Below are positions 8,256-17,040 of a DNA stretch of 64,000 nt, one piece after another (positions within the stretch are counted from its first letter, which is position 1; every line of letters starts with the position of its first letter). Made by a program: the position numbers and the translations under genes. Below the pieces are notes generated by a model. It searched no databases. It worked only from the letters and a program-made list of their open reading frames with translations, and was not told the DNA's origin. This DNA comes from Cellulophaga baltica (GTDB lineage: Bacteria > Bacteroidota > Bacteroidia > Flavobacteriales > Flavobacteriaceae): assembly GCF_900102165.1 (NCBI RefSeq), contig NZ_FNBD01000002.1, positions 372,001 through 436,000 on the forward strand, written 5' to 3'.

Positions 8256-8765
8256 ATGGATACACCAAAACAAAACGTTTGTGAGGAACAAGTTTATAAT
8301 GAATTATTTAAAACCAATTCTAAAACGGTTTTTAACTACCTATATTATAAATACGGAAACGAAGAGAAAGCCTATGATGTTGTACAAGAAGCATTTATAA
8401 AACTTTGGGAAAATTGTAAGAAAGTTGCTCCAGAAAAAGCGAAGTCGTTCGTATATACGGTTGCTAATAATTTGTATTTAAATGTACTTAAGGCCGAAAA
8501 AGTGCGCTTTAAGCATGCTAAAGAAACGTTAGAAGTTACTCATGAGTCTCCTGAATTTCTTTTGGAAGAAAAACAATTTAAATTAAAATTAGAACAAGCC
8601 TTATCAGATTTACCAGAAAACCAACGTAGTACTTTTTTGTTGAATAGAATTGATGGAAAAAAATATAAAGAGATTGCGGAGCTGGAAGGAGTTAGTGTCA
8701 AAGCCATTGAAAAAAGAATGCATTTAGCATTGAAATCATTGCGGGAAAAAATTGACGGAATCTAA
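8256..8765 (+). CDS. ECF RNA polymerase sigma factor (FecI/Bacteroidota type)
   Basis: This 169-residue protein has region 2 at about residues 20-80 (VFNYLYYKYGNEEKAYDVVQEAFIKLW is the typical region 2 block) and region 4 at about 110-165 (LPENQRSTFLLNRIDGKKYKEIAELEGVSVKAIEKRM, a helix-turn-helix for the -35 element). Regions 1 and 3 are absent, as in all ECF factors. The ATG at 8256 is preferred to an adjoining TTG at 8253. It is followed by a FecR-type anti-sigma gene and an STN-bearing TonB receptor, the order of a FecIRA cell-surface signalling cassette. It is divergent from the multi-repeat lipoprotein gene. Confidence 0.95.
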   Translation: MDTPKQNVCEEQVYNELFKTNSKTVFNYLYYKYGNEEKAYDVVQEAFIKLWENCKKVAPEKAKSFVYTVANNLYLNVLKAEKVRFKHAKETLEVTHESPEFLLEEKQFKLKLEQALSDLPENQRSTFLLNRIDGKKYKEIAELEGVSVKAIEKRMHLALKSLREKIDGI

Positions 8766-8800
8766 ATTTGTCGAATGGTGGATTAATATTAATAAAAATA

Positions 8801-8830
8801 GTAGGGTTTTTGCCCTGCAGAGTGTTATAG
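8801..8830 (+). promoter_or_regulatory. Candidate ECF-sigma promoter of the fecR-receptor operon
   Basis: GTAGGGTTTTT (8801-8811), 11 bases, then TGTTATAG (8823-8830), 18 bases before the fecR ATG. It is identical in its first block and in spacing to the motif on the other strand at 8169-8198. A TAAATTTG overlapping the sigma stop codon (8763-8770), with a TTG 21 bases earlier, could be a second, vegetative promoter. Confidence 0.6.
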
Positions 8831-8848
8831 CTATATAAAGCATAAATT

Positions 8849-9757
8849 ATGCAAGAAAATTACTTAGCCAAATGGCTGAACAACGAATTAACGGATGCTG
8901 AACTCGAGGCTTTTAAAAAGTCTGACGAGTATGCTTCGTACAAAAAAATTGCTACTGTTTCTAGCTCCCTAGAAACGCCTGAATTTGATATTGAAAAGGC
9001 ATTTGCTGAAAATAAACTAGCTCGTAAAACCACAAAAGGAAAAGTTGTAAAGCTTAACCCTTCAAAGATATTTACGCGTATAGCGGCGGCTATCGTGCTA
9101 TTTATTGCCGGAGCTTATTTCTTTATGAATACCAATGAACATGTAGAAACAGCCCTAGCACAAACAGAACTTATTACTTTACCAGATGCTTCAGAAGTGG
9201 TTTTAAATGCAGATTCACAAATGGATTATAGCATCAAAAACTGGGACCAAAAAAGGCACCTTACCCTTAATGGGGAAGCTTATTTTAAAGTGGCCAAAGG
9301 GAAAAAATTCACAGTAGAAACTTCTTCCGGAACCATTCAAGTCTTAGGAACTCAATTTAATGTTACTAATAGGCCTAATTATTTTAAAGTTACCTGCTTT
9401 GAAGGCTTAGTTAGCGTTACGTATAAAAACAAGACACTGAAATTACCAGCAGGAACTTCATTCCTAGTTTTGAATGATAAAATTATTCCTACAGAAGCAC
9501 CTAAAACAGATAAGCCTTCTTGGATCACCAACGAAAGTACCTTTACCAGTATTCCATTAAACTTTGTTTTAGCAGAACTAGAACGTCAATATAATGTTAC
9601 AATAAGCTCTAGTTCTATAAATACGAACACCTTGTTCACAGGAACTTTCACCAATAAAAATATAGATTCGGCATTAAAAAGTATCTGTGTTCCAAATAAC
9701 ATAACATATACTTTAGAGGGGAATAAAGTGATTTTGCATGCTAAAAACGCTGAGTAG
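8849..9757 (+). CDS. FecR-family anti-sigma factor
   Basis: This is a 302-residue single-pass inner-membrane protein. Its cytoplasmic N-terminal part (about 1-72) would bind the sigma factor. A transmembrane helix lies at about residues 74-92. The periplasmic FecR domain (about 110-215) contains LPDASEVVLNADSQMDY, the GEAYFKVAKGKKFTVETSSG block and GTQFNV. A C-terminal DUF4974-like domain (about 235-300), FTSIPLNFVLAELERQYNV, resembles an STN fold and is where the receptor signal should be received. It overlaps the receptor gene by 20 bases, which points to coupled translation. Confidence 0.93.
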   Translation: MQENYLAKWLNNELTDAELEAFKKSDEYASYKKIATVSSSLETPEFDIEKAFAENKLARKTTKGKVVKLNPSKIFTRIAAAIVLFIAGAYFFMNTNEHVETALAQTELITLPDASEVVLNADSQMDYSIKNWDQKRHLTLNGEAYFKVAKGKKFTVETSSGTIQVLGTQFNVTNRPNYFKVTCFEGLVSVTYKNKTLKLPAGTSFLVLNDKIIPTEAPKTDKPSWITNESTFTSIPLNFVLAELERQYNVTISSSSINTNTLFTGTFTNKNIDSALKSICVPNNITYTLEGNKVILHAKNAE

Positions 9758-12293
9758 TATAGTAACTATATTTTTAATTGCCGTTATATTTCTCTCCTCC
9801 TTAAAAATCTCGGGGCAGGAAAATAGGGCTGCACAGGTTTCGCTTAGAACGTATTTAAATCAACTAGAAGAAACCTTTTCTGTAAAATTTTCATTCGCAG
9901 ACAACACCATTAATGCCTTTTCTATTGTTCCTCAAGAATTCAATAAACTTGAAGCCGCCATACATTATATTGAAACAGAAATATCCTTAGATTTAAAAAA
10001 AATAGACAATAGATACTATACTATTTCCAAAAAGGTAATTTCTATTTGCGCGAAAGTTCTAGATAATTTTGAGCAAAACACCTTACACAATGCCACGATT
10101 AAAGTTTTAGAACAAGGTATAACTACCATTACAGATGACACTGGGGCTTTTTATTTAAGTAACATCCCTAAAAGCTCTATTCTTGAAATTAGACATGTAG
10201 GTTTTAAACCCCTGTTTATAAAAGCAGAAGAATTAGACCAGGAAGGGCCTTGTCAAATTATAGCATTAGCTCAAAATATTCAACAATTAGATGAAGTTAT
10301 TATCTATAAGTTTTTAACTACTGGATTAGAAAAACAAGATGATGCCAGTATTGTATTACATACTGACAATTTTGGAATTCTCCCTGGTTTAATAGAACCC
10401 GATGTTCTACAAACCGTACAAGCACTACCCGGAATAAAAAGTATTGACGAAACCGTTTCTGATATTAATGTTCGTGGCGGTACCAATGACCAAAACTTGA
10501 TACTCTGGGAGGGTATAAAAATGTATCAATCTGGACACTTCTTTGGCTTAATATCTGCATTCAACCCCTATTTAACGGATAAAGTCACTCTGATAAAAAA
10601 TGGTTCAAGTGCCGCTTACGGAGATGGAGTTAGTAGTATTTTGGACATGCGAACAAAGAATACGATTACCGACGAATTATATGGTGGCGCAGGGATTAAT
10701 TTATTAAGTGGTGATGTCTACGGTCAAATTCCGCTTAAAGAAAATCTGGCATTTCAATTTTCAGGAAGACGTTCTATCACAGATCTTTTAAACACTCCTA
10801 CGTACAACCAGTTTTATGAAAGAGCTTTTCAGGATACTGAAATTAAAGGCAATGAACCTGAACAAGAAAATATAGCTAGAAGCGAAGACTTCTATTTTTA
10901 TGATTTTACGGGTAAACTATTATATGATATTTCACAGAAACATAAAGCACGTGTAAGCTTTATTGCCATCAATAATTTATTAGAATATACCGTTTTAAAT
11001 ACCAACACTCAAGAAACAACCAATAGTAAACTAATGCAAACCAATTTTTCTATCGGCGGTTATTTAGAAAGCACATGGAATTCTAATTTCTCTACACAGC
11101 TAAATGCGTATTACACCTCTTACCATTTAGATTCTGAAAATTTCAATTCAGAAAACGATCAACAGTTACTTCAAAATAACGAAGTATTAGAAACTGCCAT
11201 TCAACTCACATCTAACTACCATTTCTCTGAACAATTGGCTTGGAAAAATGGATATGATTTTAAAGAAGTGGGAATTATAAATTTTACGAATGTAACGCAA
11301 CCCCCATTCCGAAGTAATATAAAAGGGGTTATTAGAACGCACGCCCTATTTTCAGAACTTACCTACGCCTCTGAAAATAAAAAACTTTGGGCCAGAGCGG
11401 GCTTACGCGCAAACTACGCAGAAAATTTAGGCACTTTTGAAAAGCTTATTTTAGAACCACGGCTAAACCTAAATTACAAATTAGCCCGCAACCTTAAGGT
11501 AGATTTACAAGGCGAATTTAAAAACCAGACCACCAACCAGGTTATTGATTTAAAACAAAATTTTCTAGGAATTGAAAAACGAAGATGGGTTTTAGCAAAT
11601 GAAGAAGACCTACCAATTACCAGAAGCAAACAAGTTTCGTTGGGCGTCAATTACGATAAAAATAAAATCTATATTGGCATAGAAGGGTTTTATAAATATG
11701 TTAATGGTATTAGCACCACCACTCAAGGGTTTCAAAATGAAGATCAATTTAATGGTGAAATTGGAACCTACGCTGCTAGAGGAGTCGAATTCTTAATCAA
11801 CCACAAAACAAAGAATCTAAGTAACTGGCTAACCTATACCTATAATAAAAATGATTATACGTTTGATTTATTGAACCCCAGTACATTTCCTAATAATTTA
11901 GACATTAGACATACCATCACTTTTGCGAGCACCTATACGTATGAACATCTAAAGTTAGGCCTTGGCCTTAACCATAGAACCGGAAGGCCCTATACCAAGC
12001 CTCAAGAAAATGGAAACGCCATAAATACCTTAGTTTTTCCGAATACTATAAATTACGAAGATGCCAATAATAGTAGATTACCAGCATACTTGCGCATAGA
12101 TGCCTCTGCAATTTATAATTTTAAAATAAATCAAAATATAAAAGCATCTGTAGGCGCATCGCTGTTAAACATATTAGACCATAAAAACATCCTGAATAGA
12201 TATTACCGCTTAAATGACCAAGATGAAATAGAAACTGTGGAGAGTGTTTCATTAGGAATTACTCCTAATTTTAGTTTCCGAATGTTCTTCTAA
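9738..12293 (+). CDS. TonB-dependent outer-membrane receptor with STN signalling domain
   Basis: This 851-residue protein has a signal peptide (about 1-27), an STN domain (about 30-90, VSLRTYLNQLEETFSVKFSF) that contacts FecR in transducing receptors, a carboxypeptidase-regulatory-like domain (about 100-185), a plug (about 200-310, with LPGIKSIDETVSDINVRGG) and a 22-strand-type barrel ending in FRMFF, the terminal aromatic expected for BAM insertion. Unlike SusC it has no adjacent SusD, and it lacks the very long barrel of SusC proteins (851 versus about 1050 residues). Its ligand is unknown. The divergent multi-repeat lipoprotein is my candidate accessory protein. Its stop directly abuts that of the convergent MtfA-like gene. 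Confidence 0.93.
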   Translation: MLKTLSSIVTIFLIAVIFLSSLKISGQENRAAQVSLRTYLNQLEETFSVKFSFADNTINAFSIVPQEFNKLEAAIHYIETEISLDLKKIDNRYYTISKKVISICAKVLDNFEQNTLHNATIKVLEQGITTITDDTGAFYLSNIPKSSILEIRHVGFKPLFIKAEELDQEGPCQIIALAQNIQQLDEVIIYKFLTTGLEKQDDASIVLHTDNFGILPGLIEPDVLQTVQALPGIKSIDETVSDINVRGGTNDQNLILWEGIKMYQSGHFFGLISAFNPYLTDKVTLIKNGSSAAYGDGVSSILDMRTKNTITDELYGGAGINLLSGDVYGQIPLKENLAFQFSGRRSITDLLNTPTYNQFYERAFQDTEIKGNEPEQENIARSEDFYFYDFTGKLLYDISQKHKARVSFIAINNLLEYTVLNTNTQETTNSKLMQTNFSIGGYLESTWNSNFSTQLNAYYTSYHLDSENFNSENDQQLLQNNEVLETAIQLTSNYHFSEQLAWKNGYDFKEVGIINFTNVTQPPFRSNIKGVIRTHALFSELTYASENKKLWARAGLRANYAENLGTFEKLILEPRLNLNYKLARNLKVDLQGEFKNQTTNQVIDLKQNFLGIEKRRWVLANEEDLPITRSKQVSLGVNYDKNKIYIGIEGFYKYVNGISTTTQGFQNEDQFNGEIGTYAARGVEFLINHKTKNLSNWLTYTYNKNDYTFDLLNPSTFPNNLDIRHTITFASTYTYEHLKLGLGLNHRTGRPYTKPQENGNAINTLVFPNTINYEDANNSRLPAYLRIDASAIYNFKINQNIKASVGASLLNILDHKNILNRYYRLNDQDEIETVESVSLGITPNFSFRMFF

Positions 12294-13070
12294 TTAGACC
12301 TCAAAAGGTTTCTGGAAATCAAAATTCAGCATCTTTCTCAAAATCAAATATATTTCAGGAAACTCTTGCCTAAATTCTAAAGGAGTTTCTACATAATTTT
12401 CTACAGCAACAGCAAAAAACTCTTGAACATTTGTTTTACTATAGGCTCTAAAATAAGTGCTTTCTTCAAATTTTTGTTGAAATAAAGTAGAACTGTACAC
12501 GGAGGCTAGTAGATCCATATGCTTTCTAAAATTCCTATTCTCAGGATTACGCTCTAACACAGCATTAAAGCTTAAAGCATGGGCAAACTCATGAACTCCT
12601 AGATTTTTATTATCATTAGGGATCTCAAACCCTTGCTTTACATGTTCTGCAGAAAAAACAATGGTTTTTAAACCTGGATTGTATTCGCCGATATGGTTCT
12701 GACGGTTAAGTTTAGAAAAATATTGATTTGGATAAATGATTACCCGCTCTATAGCGGGAATCTTATATCTTTTTAAGCCTAAGGTTAAAATAGTAGCCGT
12801 AGCACTTAAAAGCAACGCCATATCTTCTTGTCGCGGCGTTAAACCATGAAATACAAATTGCTTATCTCTTCTAAACCGAAGTAATCGATACTCAAATTTT
12901 TGCTTCTGATTATTTGATAGCTTTTTATAGACTGGAAAATTATTAAGAATAATTTTCTTTTCTGAAATGGTTAACGGGTCTAATTCCGTGAAATATATGC
13001 GATAAGCATAACGTAAAATATATAAGAAATATGCCGCTATTACAATGATAGCAAAAACAGGTACCCACAT
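12294..13070 (-). CDS. MtfA-like zinc-dependent peptidase
   Basis: This 258-residue protein starts with a hydrophobic segment (about residues 4-20) that could anchor it in the inner membrane. The rest matches the M90/MtfA peptidase family: LLRFRRDKQFVFHGL, then LGVHEFAHALSF carrying the HExxH zinc site (His about 159 and 163), and later a distal acidic ligand region (EFFAVAVENY). E. coli MtfA binds the glucose repressor Mlc, but no Mlc system is evident here, so the substrate is open. It lies downstream of argS on the same strand, 15 bases apart. Confidence 0.85.
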   Translation of the reverse strand: MWVPVFAIIVIAAYFLYILRYAYRIYFTELDPLTISEKKIILNNFPVYKKLSNNQKQKFEYRLLRFRRDKQFVFHGLTPRQEDMALLLSATATILTLGLKRYKIPAIERVIIYPNQYFSKLNRQNHIGEYNPGLKTIVFSAEHVKQGFEIPNDNKNLGVHEFAHALSFNAVLERNPENRNFRKHMDLLASVYSSTLFQQKFEESTYFRAYSKTNVQEFFAVAVENYVETPLEFRQEFPEIYLILRKMLNFDFQKPFEV

Positions 13071-13085
13071 ATTTCTTACTTTAAT

Positions 13086-14864
13086 TTACATGCGTTGAGG
13101 AACTTCTATTCCTAATAATTTAAAAGAAGACTGTATAACATCACTCACCTTTTTAGACAATTGCACTCTAAATGCTTTCTTAGCCGCATCTTCCTCTCCT
13201 AAGATAGATACATTCTGGTAAAATGAGTTAAACTCTTTCACCAAATCATACGTATAATTAGCAACCAATGCTGGACTATAGTTAGCTGCTGCCAATTGAA
13301 TGGTCTCTGGATACCCTTGTAATTGTTTAATTAATTCTTTTTCTTTTGCATGAAGTTCTTTCAAGCCATCAAAACCATTCAACTTTAATTCATCTGCCTT
13401 GCGTAGAATAGATTGTATTCTTGCATAGGTATACTGAATAAACGGACCTGTATTTCCTTGAAAATCTACGGATTCTTCCGGATTAAATAAGATGCGCTTT
13501 TTAGGATCTACCTTTAAAATGTAATATTTTAATGCCCCCAAGCCAATCATTTTATATAAATCTTGCTTTTCATCAGCAGAATAATCTTCGAGCTTTCCTA
13601 ATTCTTGAGAAATTTCGCCCGCAGTAGTTGTCATATCTTGCATTAAATCATCTGCATCTACAACAGTACCCTCTCTACTTTTCATCTTTCCACTTGGCAA
13701 ATCTACCATCCCATAACTCAAATGGAATAAATTCTCTGACCAAGAGAAACCTAATTTCTTTAAAATTAAAAACAACACTTTAAAATGATAATCTTGCTCA
13801 TTCCCAACGGTATACACCATACCACTAACATCAGGATGGTCTTTTACACGTTGTATAGCCGTACCAATATCTTGAGTCATATAGACTGCCGTACCATCTG
13901 AACGCAATACAATCTTTTCATCAAGACCTTCGTCTGTCAAATCTATCCAAACACTACCATCTTCTTTTTTAAAGAAAACTCCTTTTTCTAAGCCAGCAGC
14001 AACAACATCTTTTCCTAGTAAATACGTGTCACTCTCATAATATAAGGTATCAAAATCTACTCCTAAATTCTTATAAGTAACTTCAAAACCCGCATACACC
14101 CATTGGTTCATAGTTTTCCAAAGCGCTACAACATCCTCATCTCCAGCTTCCCATTTTAGAAGCATTTGTTGTGCTTCTACTAAAATTGGCGCTTCTTTTT
14201 CTGCAACTTCTTTAGCCGTTCCATTAGCTATTAAAGTAGCAACCTCTTCCTTATAAGCTTTATCAAAGGCTACATAGTAGTTTCCCACCAACTTATCACC
14301 TTTTAATCCTGCACCTTCTGGTGTTTCTCCTTTACCAAATTTTTGCCAAGCCAACATACTTTTACAAATATGTATTCCTCGATCATTGATAATTTGAGTT
14401 TTATATACTTTTTTTCCTGATGCTTTTAATATTTCCGCAACAGAATAACCTAATAAATTATTTCTGATATGCCCTAAATGCAAGGGTTTATTTGTATTTG
14501 GTGAAGAATATTCTACCATAACAGCGTTTGCCGTATCTGGAGCTACATGACCAAAAGTTGTATTCGCATCAATCGTTTTAAAATCTGCCAAGTAATATGC
14601 GTCGCTAATTACCAGATTTAAGAATCCTTTGATTACATTAAACCCAATAATTTCCTCAACTTGCGCTACTAAATAAGCACCAATATCATTTCCTATCTGT
14701 ACCGGATTACCTTTTACAACACGTAACATTGGGAATACAACGATCGTGATATCGCCCTCAAAATCTTTACGTGTTGGTTGAAATTCAACCGATGGTAATT
14801 CTGCTTTAAATAATGTTGAAACCGCTTCTTTTACCTTAGTTTCTAATACGTTCTGGATATTCAT
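13086..14864 (-). CDS. argS: Arginyl-tRNA synthetase
   Basis: This class I synthetase charges tRNA-Arg. The ATG at 14864 (592 residues, MNIQNVLETKVKEAV) fits the family better than an upstream ATG that adds six residues. It has an N-terminal additional domain (1-110), the HIGH-type motif in NKPLHLGHIRNNLLG (about 122-136), a KMSKS-like SGKMKSREGT, and a C-terminal DALR anticodon-binding domain (about 475-592, with FIQYTYARIQSI). A TAGTTTTG -7-like element lies 22-29 bases upstream. Nothing is missing. Confidence 0.98.
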   Translation of the reverse strand: MNIQNVLETKVKEAVSTLFKAELPSVEFQPTRKDFEGDITIVVFPMLRVVKGNPVQIGNDIGAYLVAQVEEIIGFNVIKGFLNLVISDAYYLADFKTIDANTTFGHVAPDTANAVMVEYSSPNTNKPLHLGHIRNNLLGYSVAEILKASGKKVYKTQIINDRGIHICKSMLAWQKFGKGETPEGAGLKGDKLVGNYYVAFDKAYKEEVATLIANGTAKEVAEKEAPILVEAQQMLLKWEAGDEDVVALWKTMNQWVYAGFEVTYKNLGVDFDTLYYESDTYLLGKDVVAAGLEKGVFFKKEDGSVWIDLTDEGLDEKIVLRSDGTAVYMTQDIGTAIQRVKDHPDVSGMVYTVGNEQDYHFKVLFLILKKLGFSWSENLFHLSYGMVDLPSGKMKSREGTVVDADDLMQDMTTTAGEISQELGKLEDYSADEKQDLYKMIGLGALKYYILKVDPKKRILFNPEESVDFQGNTGPFIQYTYARIQSILRKADELKLNGFDGLKELHAKEKELIKQLQGYPETIQLAAANYSPALVANYTYDLVKEFNSFYQNVSILGEEDAAKKAFRVQLSKKVSDVIQSSFKLLGIEVPQRM

Positions 14865-14886
14865 GATTATTTGACTTATCAATCTG

Positions 14887-14894
14887 CAAAACTA
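14887..14894 (-). promoter_or_regulatory. Candidate -7 element of argS
   Basis: Minus-strand TAGTTTTG matches TAnnTTTG and lies 22 bases before the argS ATG at 14864. I see no convincing -33 TTG. Confidence 0.45.
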
Positions 14895-14972
14895 AACATT
14901 TTTTGTCCTTTTAATAGTATATTAAGACTTAAACAACTCCTAATTGCGTAACTTTATAAGAAAAATTGCATC

Positions 14973-15167
14973 ATGGTAGATATACAAAAAGTAATTGCGC
15001 AACTAAGTTCTTCTCGTTTAAGGCAGATAGCAGTATCAATAGCTACTTTTTTCAATGAGATTATAGCATCATTTTGCAAAGACGACAACGATTCATCTGG
15101 TAAGAAAGTTCAATACATAGCGCAACGTGTTGATGGCAGAAAAGTTCCTGTAAACAGAAAACTCTAA
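14973..15167 (+). CDS. Small conserved-looking hypothetical protein
   Basis: This 64-residue protein (MVDIQKVIAQLSSSRL) has one amphipathic or weakly hydrophobic stretch at about residues 19-34 and a basic C-terminus. It has no recognisable domain. It starts with ATG, ends three bases before the next gene and shares its direction, so a two-gene unit with 15171-15596 is likely. TAACTTTA, one mismatch from the -7 consensus, precedes it. Function unknown. Confidence 0.55.
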   Translation: MVDIQKVIAQLSSSRLRQIAVSIATFFNEIIASFCKDDNDSSGKKVQYIAQRVDGRKVPVNRKL

Positions 15168-15170
15168 TCT

Positions 15171-15596
15171 ATGCTTGTTAATGTATCCTACAATAACAAA
15201 GAAATTACCCGCAAAGTAGATAAACTAGTAGGTAAGCCTTTTACGCTAAAAGAGCGGTGGGCTATGAAAGGAATTGGCTCTCCTAAGCTATTTATTACGG
15301 AAACAAGCATTGAAATACGTAATCTATTACTTCTAGATAACAATACAGATTCTTGCAACGTAGAGTTGCGACCAAAGGGAATCATTGTTCGCTTTAGATC
15401 ATTGTTAGAAACTTTTGCTTTAGTAATTCCATATTACAAACTCACCATTTACAAAGGAGATTTTGCGGTATATTCTATTTACAAAGATCATTATTTCATT
15501 AAAGTGAAATCTGACACCAAAGCAATCCAAAATTATTTTAAAAAAATCCTCGATTTTAAAATCGAAAATACCCCCACTTCTATAACAGATCTTTAA
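15171..15596 (+). CDS. Hypothetical protein
   Basis: This 141-residue protein has no signal peptide or membrane helix. Its composition is beta-rich and basic, with the pattern VIPYYKLTIYKGDFAVYSIY in the middle, suggesting a small pleckstrin- or GRAM-like beta barrel, though I cannot assign a family. It sits three bases after the 64-residue gene and nine bases before the SDR gene, so all three may form an operon. Function unknown. Confidence 0.65.
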   Translation: MLVNVSYNNKEITRKVDKLVGKPFTLKERWAMKGIGSPKLFITETSIEIRNLLLLDNNTDSCNVELRPKGIIVRFRSLLETFALVIPYYKLTIYKGDFAVYSIYKDHYFIKVKSDTKAIQNYFKKILDFKIENTPTSITDL

Positions 15597-15605
15597 AACT
15601 ACCCT

Positions 15606-17039
15606 ATGAAAATACTTCTCACTGGCGCAAATGGCTATATTGGCATGCGATTATTGCCACAGCTTTTGGAGTTAGGTCATGAGGTAGTATGTGCTGTACG
15701 TAATGAGCGCCGCTTATCTGTAGATAAAGAAACTAGAGCACAAATAGAAGTTATAGAATTAGATTTACTAGAAGATTTTTCGTCTGGAAAAATACCAAAA
15801 GATATAGATATTGCTTACTTCTTAATACATTCTATGAGTTCTTCTACTCAAGATTTTGATAAACAAGAAGCCATAACAGCACACAATTTCAATGCTTATT
15901 TAGCAGAAACAACTGTGCAACAAGTAATTTACTTAAGCGGAATAGTTAATGACACAGAACTATCCAAACATTTAAGTTCTAGAAAAAATGTTGAAGACAT
16001 TCTCTACCATGGGAATTTTAATCTTACCGTTTTAAGAGCCGGAATAATTGTTGGATCAGGGAGTTCCTCTTTTGAGATTATCCGTGATTTATGTGAGAAA
16101 TTACCCTTTATGATTACTCCAAAATGGGTACTGACAAAAACACAACCTATTGCCATAAGAGATGTAATCTCCTACCTAACAGGCGTAATTGGTCATAAAG
16201 AAACGTATAACGATTCTTTCGATATTGCGGGCCCTGATGTACTCACCTATAAAGAAATGCTTCACCAGTACGCAAAAGCTAGAGGTTTTAAAAATTGGAT
16301 TGTTACGGTACCAATCATGACTCCAAAACTATCTTCCTACTGGTTATATTTTGTTACGTCTACTTCTTACAAGCTTGCTATTAATCTTGTAGATAGTATG
16401 AAAATGGAAGTTGTTGCAAAAGATCAGCGTCTTCAAGACCTATTAGAAATAACTCCTTTCTCCTACATGGAGGCTATAGACATGGCGTTCAAAAAAATTG
16501 AACAGAATTTAGTAGTGAGTAGCTGGAAGGATAGTATGATTAGTGGGCGTTTCAGAAAAAATTTAGAAAAACATATACAAGTTCCCAAATACGGTGTCCT
16601 TACCGATAAAAAATCAATGAAAGTTGATGATCCTGAATTAGCATTGCAGAACATCTGGAAAATTGGCGGCGAAACAGGTTGGTACTATGCCAATTGGTTG
16701 TGGAAACTAAGGGGTTTTATGGACAAACTCTCTGGCGGTGTTGGGTTGCGCCGCGGAAGAACACATCCAGACAGGATTTATACGGGTGACGCCCTTGATT
16801 TTTGGCGCGTTTTACTTGCCGATAAAAAAAATAAACGCTTGCTTTTATTTGCAGAAATGCGCTTACCAGGAGAAGCTTGGTTAGAATTTGAAATTGACGA
16901 AAGTAATGTGTTGCACCAAACTGCGACATTTAGACCTCGCGGACTTCGCGGTAGGCTCTATTGGTATAGTGTGCTACCTTTTCACTTTTTTATTTTTGGA
17001 GGAATGCTTCGAGGAATTGCGACTAAAAATAACATCTAA
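15606..17039 (+). CDS. SDR/NmrA-like NAD(P)-binding protein with C-terminal DUF2867
   Basis: This 477-residue protein opens with the Rossmann dinucleotide motif GANGYIGMRLL (residues 7-17). It continues as an atypical extended short-chain dehydrogenase of the NmrA/divinyl-reductase-like kind to about residue 300, with VRNERR as a likely NADP phosphate-binding patch and IYLSGIVND after strand 5. The C-terminal part (about 330-470; WYYANWLWKLRGFMDKLSGG ... HPDRIYTGDALDFWRV) is the DUF2867 domain often fused to it. Its substrate is unknown; related proteins act on lipophilic or quinone-like molecules. It precedes the BCCT transporter gene with no gap. Confidence 0.88.
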   Translation: MKILLTGANGYIGMRLLPQLLELGHEVVCAVRNERRLSVDKETRAQIEVIELDLLEDFSSGKIPKDIDIAYFLIHSMSSSTQDFDKQEAITAHNFNAYLAETTVQQVIYLSGIVNDTELSKHLSSRKNVEDILYHGNFNLTVLRAGIIVGSGSSSFEIIRDLCEKLPFMITPKWVLTKTQPIAIRDVISYLTGVIGHKETYNDSFDIAGPDVLTYKEMLHQYAKARGFKNWIVTVPIMTPKLSSYWLYFVTSTSYKLAINLVDSMKMEVVAKDQRLQDLLEITPFSYMEAIDMAFKKIEQNLVVSSWKDSMISGRFRKNLEKHIQVPKYGVLTDKKSMKVDDPELALQNIWKIGGETGWYYANWLWKLRGFMDKLSGGVGLRRGRTHPDRIYTGDALDFWRVLLADKKNKRLLLFAEMRLPGEAWLEFEIDESNVLHQTATFRPRGLRGRLYWYSVLPFHFFIFGGMLRGIATKNNI

Positions 17040-17040
17040 T

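Noticed and set aside
8803-8816. Possible hairpin AGGG/CCCT in the fecR promoter region
   Set aside because: The stem has only four pairs, no T run follows, and the matching site on the other strand lacks it, so the shared motif is not a terminator.
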